From: SAR324 cluster bacterium
GTDB taxonomy: Bacteria; SAR324; NAC60-12
Direction: 5' to 3'
DNA length: 64,000 nucleotides
Assembly (NCBI GenBank): GCA_028281495.1
Contig: JANQJU010000027.1
Coordinates: 1-64,000, forward strand
Position 1 is the stretch's first letter. Every line of letters starts with the position of its first letter. A program made the translations under genes and the position numbers. Below, piece by piece: positions 26,582 through 35,540 of this stretch. The notes beneath the pieces were generated by a model. It was not told where the DNA came from, searched no databases, and saw only the letters and a program-made list of their open reading frames with translations.

Positions 26582-26691
26582 GTCCTTCCTTGAGATTCCT
26601 CTTAAAAGTCCCCCTGTGTTCTGTCTATTCTTGGACAGGCATCAAAGAGCTTAATGAACTAAAGAATGAATCAAATCGGTCGAGCAGGAGC

Positions 26692-27030
26692 TCATTTATT
26701 CATGGCTTCTACTGCGTAGGAGGCAGTGGGGTAAGGAATCAATACGCGATCCAGTTGGGTCAGTCTCAAAACTTCAAGATTGGTATCGCTCATGTAGCAC
26801 AAACCGAATTTCTTGCCGAGATTGTCCAGATCACGATGAATCGCAATTAACAATCCCAAGGCTTGCGAGTCGATCATGGTTACCATTTCAAGATTTAGCA
26901 CAACGCCAATGAGGGTGGGTTCTGTTTGGGTGAGGTCAGCAATATAATTTCTGAGCGTTTCGCGATAATCATCCGCCCAGCCATCTCTCAACGCGATCAC
27001 AGCCACGTTGTCATTAATCGAAAGCTCCAC
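26692..27030 (-). CDS. STAS-domain anti-sigma-factor antagonist
   Basis: With the GTG at 27030 (GGAG 8 nt upstream) the product is 112 residues, the standard size of SpoIIAA/RsbV proteins. An ATG at 27078 would add 16 residues without a good ribosome site. The phosphorylatable serine of the family is in VTMIDSQALGLLIAIHRDL, preceded by the usual GVVLNLEM strand. In the unphosphorylated state such proteins bind an RsbW-type kinase and release its target; SpoIIE-type phosphatases reactivate them. The gene is divergent from the CNB-SpoIIE gene, with 111 bp between the starts, which strongly suggests a shared pathway. The RsbW-like protein encoded at 37.1 kb is a candidate partner. Confidence 0.82.
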   Translation of the reverse strand: MELSINDNVAVIALRDGWADDYRETLRNYIADLTQTEPTLIGVVLNLEMVTMIDSQALGLLIAIHRDLDNLGKKFGLCYMSDTNLEVLRLTQLDRVLIPYPTASYAVEAMNK

Positions 27031-27141
27031 AGTTATTACTCCAAGATTCAGGTCAGTTTGTTCTTGAGAAAATGGCATGAAGTAAATACTTTCTAACAGA
27101 AAAATACGATAGACGCTAGCCTTCATTCCTGAGCTAAAACT

Positions 27142-28332
27142 ATGGAAGAATTGCAAGAATATATCTATTCCTACTTGCGTCATTCGCGCTATTTCGAACA
27201 CATCTCAGATGAGATGCTCAACAAAGTCTTGGTGTTAGCCAAGTTTCGAAAATACGTGGATGGGGAAGTGGTTATGCAGCAAGGTGAAGAGAACCATGAG
27301 GTTTTTTTCATCATGAAAGGAGCCGTTTCAGTAAAAGTCGACGGGCGTTTCATTTATAATTTGAGTCGCAAAGGGGATATCTTTGGTGAAATGAGCGTCA
27401 TCACAGGACAAGCCTCGAGTGCGACAATCGAATCCCATCGAAGTCTAGAAGTCATCACTATTTCAGCGAGCCTCTTACGCGACATCCATCACGATGCTTC
27501 CCATGAACTGCATCATATTTTCTACCGCTGGTTTTCTCGGATTCTTGCAGACAAACTTCAAAGGACCTCTCAAAAAGCCAAACTTTACGAAGACATCAAC
27601 AAGCAATTGCAAGAAGACCTTGAGGCAGCTCGATTGGTGCAGCAGGAAGTTTTTGTCTCTAGCTTGGAAACTATTCAAACCTTCCCACTTTTGTTAAAAT
27701 GCGAATATGCCGACACGCTAGGAGGAGACTTATATGGAGTGTTTGATTTGGGGAAGAATCGCTATGGTGTTTTGCTAGGTGATGTTTCCGGTCATGGTAC
27801 GGCAGCTTCCTTGTTGGCTGTCACGAGCTTTAACTTTTTTCAGCATTTTTCCCGTGGTTTGACTTCTTCAGAGCAAGTCATGACCACCATCAATCGGCTG
27901 ATGCTGGATTCCATGCCCGAAGGCCGCTTTGTTACGGTTTTTTATGCGATTTATGACGCTGCCACTCAGGAACTGACTTATTCCAATGGAGGGCATCATC
28001 CCGCAATTCTCATTCGAGAGAACCGGGTCTCTCAACTCCCTCCCAGCTATGGAATGCCATTGGGGGCATTTGAAAACCACATTGCTCAATTCACTGAAAA
28101 GCAGTTCCAATTCCAAGCAGGTGATCGCATGCTCTTGTTCACAGATTGTGCATTTGAAAGCATCCCGAAAGGGACCTCTGGGACCGGTTTTGAACAATTG
28201 TTGCAATTCATTGAAGCCCATACAGATTTGGAGGCCTCAGCCTTGTTAGAAGAGATTTACGAATATGGTAAAAGTTTCACGGAGGGGAAGTATGAGGACG
28301 ATTTTACTTTGATGATTTTTGAGCAAACTTGA
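27142..28332 (+). CDS. cyclic-nucleotide-binding domain plus SpoIIE-type PP2C phosphatase
   Basis: The 396-residue soluble protein starts with a Crp-like cNMP-binding domain (about 15-125): FRKYVDGEVVMQQGEE, FFIMKGAVSVK and GDIFGEMSVITGQASSATI. A phosphate-cassette-like position is present, but the usual Arg of the 'RSA' motif is replaced by Ala-Ser-Ser-Ala. A helical linker leads to the SpoIIE domain (about 185-393) with metal residues in GGDLYGVF, LLGDVSGHGTAASL, YSNGGHHPAIL and EDDFTLMI. It should dephosphorylate a STAS antagonist in response to a small ligand. The flanking STAS genes (one divergent, one 14 bp downstream) are the obvious substrates. Confidence 0.9.
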   Translation: MEELQEYIYSYLRHSRYFEHISDEMLNKVLVLAKFRKYVDGEVVMQQGEENHEVFFIMKGAVSVKVDGRFIYNLSRKGDIFGEMSVITGQASSATIESHRSLEVITISASLLRDIHHDASHELHHIFYRWFSRILADKLQRTSQKAKLYEDINKQLQEDLEAARLVQQEVFVSSLETIQTFPLLLKCEYADTLGGDLYGVFDLGKNRYGVLLGDVSGHGTAASLLAVTSFNFFQHFSRGLTSSEQVMTTINRLMLDSMPEGRFVTVFYAIYDAATQELTYSNGGHHPAILIRENRVSQLPPSYGMPLGAFENHIAQFTEKQFQFQAGDRMLLFTDCAFESIPKGTSGTGFEQLLQFIEAHTDLEASALLEEIYEYGKSFTEGKYEDDFTLMIFEQT

Positions 28333-28346
28333 AATGAGGACATATT

Positions 28347-28694
28347 ATGGAAATCACCCATCGCATTGAAAATGAAATATTAATCTGCAAATTGACGGGC
28401 GACATGATCTGGGAAAATTTGCACACAGTGGGGCGCCGTATCATCGCCTTAGGCAAAGATGCGGATTATCGTGCCGTGGTGCTGGACCTGGAGGAAGTCG
28501 CCTATATTGACTCTTCCGGCATCGGTTTCCTCGTGGAACTTTATAAAATTGTCTATGCCAAAAAAAGTAAATTCGCTATTTGGGGGATGTCTCGTCAAAA
28601 TTACGACCGGCTGGTGATGCTCCGCTTGGATAAAGTGATTGACACCTTCAATACCGAGCAAGAGGCCTTAGCCGCGGTGACTGCCGATACTTGA
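28347..28694 (+). CDS. STAS-domain anti-sigma-factor antagonist
   Basis: The 115-residue protein starts with MEITHRIENEILICKLTGDM and carries the family's phospho-serine motif as VAYIDSSGIGFLVELYKIV, then a C-terminal helix with DRLVMLRLDKVID. It follows the CNB-SpoIIE phosphatase gene by 14 bp and is surely in the same operon. It is the second STAS protein in 2 kb, so the phosphatase may have two substrates or the two antagonists may control different kinases. Its 3' end overlaps the convergent small membrane protein gene by 27 bp. Confidence 0.9.
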   Translation: MEITHRIENEILICKLTGDMIWENLHTVGRRIIALGKDADYRAVVLDLEEVAYIDSSGIGFLVELYKIVYAKKSKFAIWGMSRQNYDRLVMLRLDKVIDTFNTEQEALAAVTADT

Positions 28695-28970
28695 TAAATT
28701 CTGCGAGAGCCGTTGCCGCTCTGCCTCCGTAAAAGTTCCGTAACGGCGTTGTGTCCACCGCACAGCGCTGACAAACGCTAGATAACGCCTGCCTAGAATG
28801 ATCACAATTCCCAGCAATCCCCCCACTAATTTAAACATCTGGTCTGTCTCCAACCAAATTCCATAAATCAGAAAATACCCGCCAATGATCAGCATGAGCC
28901 GATGGAGACGGGTCATTGTTTTCATAAAAAACCATTCTTTTTCAGTCAATTCGTGGGTTGGTTGCGTCAT
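28668..28970 (-). CDS. small membrane protein of unknown function
   Basis: I do not recognise a family. The 100-residue protein has two hydrophobic helices (about 25-41, LHRLMLIIGGYFLIYGI, and about 46-62, MFKLVGGLLGIVIILG), separated by a short acidic loop. A charged N-terminus (HELTEKEWF) and a basic C-terminal helix (RRYLAFVSAVRWTQRRYG) flank them. That fits an inner-membrane hairpin with both ends in the cytoplasm. Its 3' end overlaps the convergent STAS gene. Composition matches its neighbours. Confidence 0.65.
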   Translation of the reverse strand: MTQPTHELTEKEWFFMKTMTRLHRLMLIIGGYFLIYGIWLETDQMFKLVGGLLGIVIILGRRYLAFVSAVRWTQRRYGTFTEAERQRLSQNLSSIGSHRG

Positions 28971-29122
28971 ATCTCAAAATCCTTCGTTCCTCATAAAAGA
29001 TATAAATTATCCTTGGTTTGTTAATACAGAAATACCATGAAACCCGCATGGTGGGCGGGGAAAATTATATTGAGTTTTTAGACCATTGACTGTGTATTGT
29101 GGCTCTCTTTTGAACCGGCATT

Positions 29123-29139
29123 CGTCCCAATTTGGGACG
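29123..29139 (+). promoter_or_regulatory. palindrome upstream of the outer-membrane barrel gene
   Basis: CGTCCCAA (29123-29130) and TTGGGACG (29132-29139) form a perfect 8-bp inverted repeat around one T. It lies 54 bp before the preferred ATG at 29194 and would fit a dimeric regulator site. If the gene started at the TTG at 29086 the palindrome would be coding, which is one reason to prefer the later start. Confidence 0.45.
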
Positions 29140-29193
29140 ACTGTTCACCTGGCTTTATCGCATCATCTTTCCGAATGTTTTAGTGCATATTCT

Positions 29194-30855
29194 ATGATCT
29201 TCTGCAACTACCACACACAACGTTTCCTGGACGGTTCCAGGATTGCTCTCTACCGAAGCTTACTCGGATGTTTGCTTTTAGGAAGTGCCTTGCTTCCATG
29301 GGATGCCGTTCAGGCACAATCCAATTTCACTCCACTACAACGCGGCGACATTGAAGAACGTGAAGACCGTTGGGCTTTTTCCCCCGGTATACAGTTATCC
29401 GGTGATTATCGCTTCCGCACCTCTTATTTCAATAGCAATGATTTACAACCGCGTTTTCCAGACGACCGCGATCCAGACGAATGGGTGTATGAAAATGATC
29501 TTCGGATTCGAATGCGTTCTACAGTACATCGAAATGCGTCCATTAATCTCGAAATTGAGACTCGTCAAGGTCCCGTTCAAGAAGCGGACTTGCGAGACGA
29601 AAATAGCACCGAACGCACTCTCGCCCCTGACTCACAAATCAGTGCATTGCAAGCCCGCCAAGCTTATTTGGAATACAACACCAACCCCCATAATATTTTG
29701 AAGATTGGTAAGCATTACATCAACATTGGCGAGCATCGAGGCAAGGTGTTTGCGGGCGTGTTAACGGGGGTTTCCCACGATTGTCGTTTGGGTACATGGT
29801 GTTATGAGCTCGGCGCGATGAAAGCGGGGCGGCATGCTGCCGATTGGATTTATTACGGTTCTTTGGAATATCCAGTGTTTCAAGAAAAAACCCCCGAAGG
29901 CTCTCATCACTTCACAGTAGAAATCTTCCGCGTTTTTTACACCGAACGCAATATCCCATTGGGAATTTCCAATGCTCCTACATTTCGTGACAACGACCAA
30001 GAAGCGGATGTGGAAGCGGCATTTGCTAATGAAGACTCCGTATTAGAACAACGCCTTCGAACTCAATCTCGACAAGTCTTCGACCGAGACGGCAATCTTT
30101 TGTATTACGATGCCATTGGTCAAGAATATTTTGGAATTCGCTTGGAGTGGGTCCTATCTCCTCTAGAGGTTCATTTCGATCTCACTGCCAATCAAGGGAA
30201 ACGCCGTTATCACTTATTGAATGAGGAGGGTGGCCCCGAACGTCCCAACTTCGGAGAGGCTTCCAGCGAAGCTTTTAAAACTGGCAATCGGGCTGAAGAA
30301 TCCGTAGCAGCCCTGGCTTCGGAGCTGGACGTGAAGTATCGGATTGGCAATCATCGTTTCGGATTCCGATGGATGTTTGCTTCTGGAACCAAAGAAAAGC
30401 CAGATCCGGAAATCACAGGCCGTAATTTCTTAAGAACTTTGCACAATTACTACGAAATTGTTCCTGGTAGCTATCGTGGGACTAATTTTTATTTCAATGG
30501 GGGCGAACAAGATTTAAATGCGGGGACCGGTTTAGGGCACTCGATCAGCAATACAAGCTTATGGGGGGGATGGTACAGCTATACGGTACTGGATTGGGAC
30601 TTCACGTATCGAGTGGGGATATTCAAGTTGGACCGTGTTCAGCCAGTCATCAATGAGTTGGGCAAAGAAGTGGAAGACATCGGTTTGGAGGTAGACAATA
30701 CCTTTGCCTTCATCTTGGATAAACACGTGAAGGCAGATATCGAATTGAACTTTTTTCAAGCCAGAGATGCGTTTACTTTCGAGGACAATGAAGTTCCTGT
30801 GAAGAGTCCTGATGGCGTTTTTCATGTAGCTGGGCGCATCGTTTATTCGTTTTAA
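29194..30855 (+). CDS. outer-membrane beta-barrel of alginate-export (AlgE-like) type
   Basis: From the ATG at 29194 the product is 553 residues. The signal peptide is YRSLLGCLLLGSALLPWDAVQAQ, preceded by a basic stretch. The mature part has many alternating amphipathic strands: GIQLSGDYRFRTSYF, ASINLEIETRQG, RQAYLEYNTNPHNILKIGKHYI and a terminal strand GVFHVAGRIVYSF ending in Phe, as outer-membrane barrels require. Features such as 'DYRFR...NDLRIRMR' and 'QAYLEY.....KIG' match the alginate_exp/porin-like family. It probably conducts an anionic polymer or small solutes. The frame is open back to a TTG at 29086, but the signal peptide would then be buried. It stands alone, without biosynthetic neighbours. 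Confidence 0.78.
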   Translation: MIFCNYHTQRFLDGSRIALYRSLLGCLLLGSALLPWDAVQAQSNFTPLQRGDIEEREDRWAFSPGIQLSGDYRFRTSYFNSNDLQPRFPDDRDPDEWVYENDLRIRMRSTVHRNASINLEIETRQGPVQEADLRDENSTERTLAPDSQISALQARQAYLEYNTNPHNILKIGKHYINIGEHRGKVFAGVLTGVSHDCRLGTWCYELGAMKAGRHAADWIYYGSLEYPVFQEKTPEGSHHFTVEIFRVFYTERNIPLGISNAPTFRDNDQEADVEAAFANEDSVLEQRLRTQSRQVFDRDGNLLYYDAIGQEYFGIRLEWVLSPLEVHFDLTANQGKRRYHLLNEEGGPERPNFGEASSEAFKTGNRAEESVAALASELDVKYRIGNHRFGFRWMFASGTKEKPDPEITGRNFLRTLHNYYEIVPGSYRGTNFYFNGGEQDLNAGTGLGHSISNTSLWGGWYSYTVLDWDFTYRVGIFKLDRVQPVINELGKEVEDIGLEVDNTFAFILDKHVKADIELNFFQARDAFTFEDNEVPVKSPDGVFHVAGRIVYSF

Positions 30856-30908
30856 AACGTGATCGTCGGGCTTGGTTGGAATGTTGAGCCTTCACGCCAG
30901 TCGAGCAC

Positions 30909-31574
30909 GTGAACTTTTTATTGATGTTGCAATACGGACCAGAAATGGAACTGCACAAAACCACTAAAATCAAACGAGGACGCATTCCTGAAAAGATCCT
31001 TATTCAGATTGCGGACAATCTATTGGAAAATCTCTATTTGGTGTTTTATGCAGAAGTTTCAATGCAGTTGGATTCTCGCCTGAAGGACCAAATTCTGGCG
31101 GATATCATTCTGGATGGCTTGAAATCGTCGATCACACGGCAAGCGGATTTCCCTAAGTTTTACCGTGCCCTCAAAAAAAATGTTCGAGCGAATCTCGATC
31201 ACATGGTGCAGGTGAAACGGACTGGATTGATTTCAACCCTTGCGAAACAAGAAATGATCATCAATTTGATGCTGGACCGTATAGATCATGAAATGATGGC
31301 TCACTTTCCAGAAGAAAACCTTGATGAAGACACCCTGTGCATGTTTGACGAGATGATTAGTATGTATGGGGATTTCCCCCCACTATTTGATCCTTTAGGG
31401 CGTGAAATCCGCATCCAGTTGCATATTATCAAAAACAGCACCCTTCACTTTGCAGACCCTGAAAAAAAAGCGGAACTGATCGAAGAATTGCTCATGCAGA
31501 GCGATGCTGCCGAATTCCGTGAATTTTTCATCATCAATGCACTTCAACGCGCCATGAATACAAATGCCTCATAG
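30909..31574 (+). CDS. hypothetical cytoplasmic helical protein
   Basis: I do not recognise a family. The 221-residue product (GTG at 30909; ATGs at 30924 and 30945 are alternatives and none has a good ribosome site) is almost entirely helical. It has regularly spaced Leu/Ile/Met and a charged surface, without signal peptide or membrane segment. The KRGRIPEKILIQIADNLLENLYLVFY segment is the most distinctive. Its stop codon is only 2 bp from the stop of the convergent gene. It follows the barrel gene by 53 bp and could be co-transcribed with it. Confidence 0.6.
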   Translation: MNFLLMLQYGPEMELHKTTKIKRGRIPEKILIQIADNLLENLYLVFYAEVSMQLDSRLKDQILADIILDGLKSSITRQADFPKFYRALKKNVRANLDHMVQVKRTGLISTLAKQEMIINLMLDRIDHEMMAHFPEENLDEDTLCMFDEMISMYGDFPPLFDPLGREIRIQLHIIKNSTLHFADPEKKAELIEELLMQSDAAEFREFFIINALQRAMNTNAS

Positions 31575-31576
31575 GG

Positions 31577-32335
31577 CTATTTCTGATCAGCCTCTACCCA
31601 TTCCCGCAAGACAGCAAAGGTCTGCTCCCAATTTTCATTACCTTGATTGAGGGCCATTGTGCCATGCAACACCCCATATCGTTTTTGAAAAGGGTCCCGC
31701 ATGTAATTGGTTTCAAAAGTCGTGACGGTCTGAGCAAGGTCGGCATAGGTGTAGCCGCCCAGCAAACAATACAACATTTTTTGAAGCTGATATTCTTGGC
31801 TACGCGCCAACTTTTGCAATCCGTCTAAAGAGAATGGAAACTCCAAGGTTTCTCCATTAACAATCGCCTGCAAGAGCATCATCACTTCCATATTGCTGGT
31901 TTGTCCTTGTGCCATCAGCAGCTTTGCATTTTCTTGAAATGGAGGATCGTCACCATTAGACACGGCATCGTAGATTTCCCAGAGCAATTTGTTACATCCC
32001 ATGATCTCCAGGAGGGGACGATCTAGCATCAACGACCACATGACTTTCAACCAGTTTCCAAAAATTTGGTAACTCCCATCTGCGTTCTGTTTTAGTTTTT
32101 CAAACGGAACTTCAAATCGTTTTGCATACTGACGAGCGATTGACTCCGGTGCATTCACAATCACTCGCAAAGGCGCATCGGGATCGGCTTTCGATCGAAG
32201 TACTAACATCGCACCGCCTTCATCTAAGGAATACGGCTCGAACTGCTCATATGAAGCCCCCAAGCCGCTCATTGTGCGTACCATCATGGTCACTCCAGGA
32301 ATCGTATCAATCGCATTTCGTTTTCGAATACTCAT
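31577..32335 (-). CDS. hypothetical cytoplasmic protein
   Basis: I do not recognise a family. The 252-residue product has AGAGGAC just before the ATG. The N-terminal third looks alpha/beta (TIPGVTMMVRTMSGLG, GAMLVLRSK, LRVIVNAPESIARQYAKRF). The rest is helical, with a Met-rich stretch (WSLMLDRPLLEIMG, TSNMEVMMLLQAIVNG). No signal peptide or membrane span is present. It lies between a convergent hypothetical gene and a glycosyltransferase gene 115 bp upstream on the same strand. Nothing in the context indicates a role. Confidence 0.6.
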   Translation of the reverse strand: MSIRKRNAIDTIPGVTMMVRTMSGLGASYEQFEPYSLDEGGAMLVLRSKADPDAPLRVIVNAPESIARQYAKRFEVPFEKLKQNADGSYQIFGNWLKVMWSLMLDRPLLEIMGCNKLLWEIYDAVSNGDDPPFQENAKLLMAQGQTSNMEVMMLLQAIVNGETLEFPFSLDGLQKLARSQEYQLQKMLYCLLGGYTYADLAQTVTTFETNYMRDPFQKRYGVLHGTMALNQGNENWEQTFAVLREWVEADQK

Positions 32336-32450
32336 TCTGTCCTCTTTGGTTGGAATGTCGTGCCCGAGGCATGAGGAATCTCTGCTTTCCAGGCATGGAT
32401 TGAAGGTGAAAAATTGCAGTTATTTTAGTTCTCCAAAAATCCAAATCTTG

Positions 32451-33536
32451 TCAAACGGTTTCGCGATGGATACGGCGCACTTGCTCATAGACCATCTGAG
32501 GCGATAGTGAAGTGAGACACAAACGCTTTTGAGGAATTTTGCAGTTCCCCTTCCCATTCCGCGTACAAGGGCGGCATGGCAGCGACATTTCCATCAGCAT
32601 GCTATTTTGCAAAAATGGGCCATAGCCCCATTCCCTCACCGTAGGACCAAAAATGACCACAGCCGGGGTCTTCACCGCTTCAGCCAGATGACCAATCGAG
32701 GTGTCGTTGCAGATCACTAAAGACGCCCGTTCGAGCAAAGCAGCCGATTCTAAAGGACTTAGTTCTCCTGCCATCGATTGCACGGCTTCACCAAAATGCG
32801 TCTTCAGTAGTTGCGTTTCCGCCTCGCCTTTGCCGCCGACCAGAACAATTTGCCATTGTTGTTCGAGAAGCCATTCGATCAAGGTTTGATAGTGGGAAAG
32901 GGGCCAGCATTTTCCAGGAAATGACGCCGAGGGACCAATACAGAGAAAACGCCCTTCTGAAATACCGCGCTGTTGCAACAGTTGTGACACTTTCATCCGA
33001 ATCACAGCCCCGGGAAACAACTCGGTATGGGTGTTCAGAGGCAGAGAGGACCGCTGTTGCAAGGGGTGCAACAAACGTTCGCGTTGAGACAATGGATTTT
33101 GCATCAAATTGATTTTTCCATAGATCAATAAGTTGCGCTGCCAACTATGCTTGTTGATTTTCCATCGCTCCGGTTTTCCCTTTTGGAACCACCAACCACA
33201 CAAATGCCAACATATCCAACGGCTTCGTAAGGATTGATGGGCGTCATACACAATGTCAAACTGCTGTTCTTTCAAATGCTGAATCAATTTTTCGAGATCA
33301 GCTTTATTGCTCTTGCGATCAAAGTATAGGAATTCATCGATATGCGGGTTGTGATCAATCACGGCTCCAAACCCTGTGGAGGTGAGGAACGTCAGATGGC
33401 AGAAAGGATAGACTTTCTTGAGTTCTCGAAAGACGGGGGTGGTGAGCACAAGATCCCCCAAGGAACTAAAACGGATGACTAAAATTTTCAGATTCTTCTT
33501 CCCGGTGGGCGAGTCCGGTGAGTTGACGAGCAGCAT
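32451..33536 (-). CDS. glycosyltransferase family 9 (heptosyltransferase-type)
   Basis: The 361-residue GT-B enzyme matches the RfaF/WaaF-type family that adds heptoses to the LPS inner core from ADP-heptose. The N-terminal domain opens with ILVIRFSSLGDLVLTTPVFRELK, the canonical 'R.S..GD...T.P' motif, and continues with FDIVYDAHQSLRSRW. The C-terminal domain shows GPSASFPGKCWPLSHYQTLI and VICNDTSIGHLAEAVKTPAVVIFGPT, the nucleotide-sugar site. A Cys-rich tail (PCRPCTRNGKGNC) is common in heptosyltransferase II relatives. No other LPS genes adjoin it, so the exact acceptor is open. Confidence 0.9.
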   Translation of the reverse strand: MLLVNSPDSPTGKKNLKILVIRFSSLGDLVLTTPVFRELKKVYPFCHLTFLTSTGFGAVIDHNPHIDEFLYFDRKSNKADLEKLIQHLKEQQFDIVYDAHQSLRSRWICWHLCGWWFQKGKPERWKINKHSWQRNLLIYGKINLMQNPLSQRERLLHPLQQRSSLPLNTHTELFPGAVIRMKVSQLLQQRGISEGRFLCIGPSASFPGKCWPLSHYQTLIEWLLEQQWQIVLVGGKGEAETQLLKTHFGEAVQSMAGELSPLESAALLERASLVICNDTSIGHLAEAVKTPAVVIFGPTVREWGYGPFLQNSMLMEMSLPCRPCTRNGKGNCKIPQKRLCLTSLSPQMVYEQVRRIHRETV

Positions 33537-33690
33537 GGGAATGTGTCACAGCTAAAGGGAGACGGATCGAGTCGGTTCTTGCACTGAACCCCTCTTTTTT
33601 TCGAAACCTCTAATAGATAGATAAGCAACCTCTGATAGGTCGATAACCTCCTCCTCCAATACCTCATTTCACTCTAAACAGGGAGTAGTT

Positions 33691-34062
33691 ATGAAAATCC
33701 AAAATAATGGCAACCCAGGAAGCCTTTCCCCTGCCCAATCGACTGGTTCCAGCTTTCCTAGCAGTTCACCGATTTCGGCACAAAAGATTCGAGAAATGCG
33801 AACCACCTTTGAACAAGAAAGCCAGCATATGCAAAATGTGCTTGGAGCCGACCAGCATCAAACGATGCTCGTGGCCATGTATGAAGGAACGGAAAATCTT
33901 GTTAACAAACCCGTCAGTGATTTCGATGTCGTGGGGTATTTGGAGTCCTTAAAGCTGACGGCCCAAGAGCTCCACAACCGCGGCGTTTCGTTGCATGAAT
34001 TTCGTTCAGAAATGTTGCGGCAATCGCAAGATTCGGTGTTCAATTTACTCAAAAGCATCTAA
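33691..34062 (+). CDS. hypothetical small protein
   Basis: I do not recognise a family. The 123-residue product has a Ser/Pro/Gln-rich disordered N-terminus (residues 1-30, SLSPAQSTGSSFPSSSPISA), then a helical domain with MRTTFEQESQHMQNVLG and a C-terminal helix LHEFRSEMLRQSQDSVFNLL. It has no signal peptide. A disordered leader before helices is reminiscent of secretion or flagellar accessory proteins, but no such genes are near. The start has GGGAG upstream (ACAGGGAGTAGTT-ATG). It is convergent with the PmbA/TldD-like gene, 21 bp apart. Confidence 0.6.
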   Translation: MKIQNNGNPGSLSPAQSTGSSFPSSSPISAQKIREMRTTFEQESQHMQNVLGADQHQTMLVAMYEGTENLVNKPVSDFDVVGYLESLKLTAQELHNRGVSLHEFRSEMLRQSQDSVFNLLKSI

Positions 34063-34083
34063 TTGCTCAGAAGCATTTGCGGC

Positions 34084-35424
34084 CTACGTGCCACTGATCG
34101 TCATATGCTCGATTTTGAAGGCCGGAGTGAGAATCGAACTCCGGTCATCCACCTCACATGCAATCATTGAGATATTTTGGAGCATGTTCAAAAACGTGCT
34201 AGCAATCGTGAATTCATTCACTGGCTCTGCCAGTTTCCCATCACGAATCCATAACCCTTGTGCTCCCCTCGAATAATCTCCCGTCGTCACGTTTGCCCCT
34301 TGGCCAGACATGAACGTTAAATACAACCCATCTTTGACACTGGCAATCAGCTCTTCCTCGGTATAATCCCCCGGTTCTAGCACCAAATTCGAGGTTCCTC
34401 CAGAATGCCCGGTGGTAGGCATCTTCAATTTGTTGCCAGAATATGTAGAAAGCATGTAATTTTTCAGTTCTCCATTCTCAATTAACGACAACGTCTTGGA
34501 TTGCACGCCTTCGCTATCGTAATAGCGACTTCCTAATTTTCCTGGCAGTAAAGGATCATCCCGTAATTGTACACAAGGGCTGGCCACCATAGTGTTCAAA
34601 TGATCTTTCAGGAACGATTGCTTGCGGAAAATGTTGTCTCCCATCATCGCAGAAGACACACTCCCTAAAAAACTCCGTGCCATTTCGCTACTGAACACCA
34701 CCGGGACTTCCTGACTTTTGGGTTTCACGGCCCCAATTTTTCGAATCACGCGGTTGCATGTTTTACGAGCGATCGTTTCATTGTCTTCTAACTTGTCGTA
34801 GAAACGAGAACACGTGTACCAGCCGTCGGTTTGTTTCCGAGCGACATTCTCCCCTTGGGTGTCTTGGTCCTCCACAAAAGCAGACATTCCTCGGCTACAT
34901 AAAGTTTTTTGATAGCCGTCTAAAAATCCATTGGAATCGGCATACACGGAATAGGAATTCATATCAGAATAGTAGGCTTGTTCAGAGTGAAGCCGGGAAT
35001 CCAATTGCAACGTTTGATTTTCCAGATGTTGGGCCAGCTCGATTTTCTCAGGTGGTTTCAGATCAGCTAAGGCTTGATCCACAAAGCACAAGTCCCCCGA
35101 TGCGCGTCCCTGGAAAACAGGGTCCGGGAGCGTATAAAATTCATCTTTTCCCATGAAAGGGAGTGCTTCCATAGTCGAGCGAACCAAGGGTTCCAAAGTC
35201 TCAATCCGCAAGTCATTGGAAGAGATGGAAGAACGGCGCTGATCTTTACATACCGAGATATGAATTCCAGCAGATCCGGCTTCCTTGAGGAGGTCCGTTT
35301 GTTGATGGCGGATTTCCACTTGAAACGAAGTGGCATTACCGACCGAAACGGAGATCAATTCGGCTCCTAACTTCTTCGCAATGTGAATCACTTCTTGAGC
35401 TAACTTTTTATAGGTTTCCAACAT
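34084..35424 (-). CDS. PmbA/TldD-family metalloprotease subunit
   Basis: The ATG at 35424 gives 446 residues starting MLETYKKLAQEVIHIAKK, the usual PmbA length and start. The frame is open 33 codons further but with no family similarity. Features of the family are the N-terminal domain with ELISVSVGNATSFQVEIR, a central VVFSSEMARSFLGSVSSAMMGDNIF segment, the KLGSRYYDSEGVQSK block and the GHSGGTSNLVLEPGDYTEEELI block. The end is FIAST-FLNMLQNI-like with GLWIRDG before it. TldD carries the HExxxH zinc site; PmbA does not, and I see none here, so this is the PmbA-type (TldE) subunit. It works in peptide processing. Its TldD partner is not in the window. Confidence 0.88.
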   Translation of the reverse strand: MLETYKKLAQEVIHIAKKLGAELISVSVGNATSFQVEIRHQQTDLLKEAGSAGIHISVCKDQRRSSISSNDLRIETLEPLVRSTMEALPFMGKDEFYTLPDPVFQGRASGDLCFVDQALADLKPPEKIELAQHLENQTLQLDSRLHSEQAYYSDMNSYSVYADSNGFLDGYQKTLCSRGMSAFVEDQDTQGENVARKQTDGWYTCSRFYDKLEDNETIARKTCNRVIRKIGAVKPKSQEVPVVFSSEMARSFLGSVSSAMMGDNIFRKQSFLKDHLNTMVASPCVQLRDDPLLPGKLGSRYYDSEGVQSKTLSLIENGELKNYMLSTYSGNKLKMPTTGHSGGTSNLVLEPGDYTEEELIASVKDGLYLTFMSGQGANVTTGDYSRGAQGLWIRDGKLAEPVNEFTIASTFLNMLQNISMIACEVDDRSSILTPAFKIEHMTISGT

Positions 35425-35540
35425 AATGAAGTTCTCAAAAATCAAAGGGTTGTACAATTTGGAGAAAGTTCCCCCCAACAGCGTAAAGGAAGAAAAAATA
35501 AAGCCTCCCCCCCTAAAACACAATATGAAACACGGCAGCC

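Noticed and set aside
34084..35424. TldD (catalytic) subunit
   Set aside because: No HExxxH zinc motif is present, so the protein fits PmbA/TldE rather than TldD.
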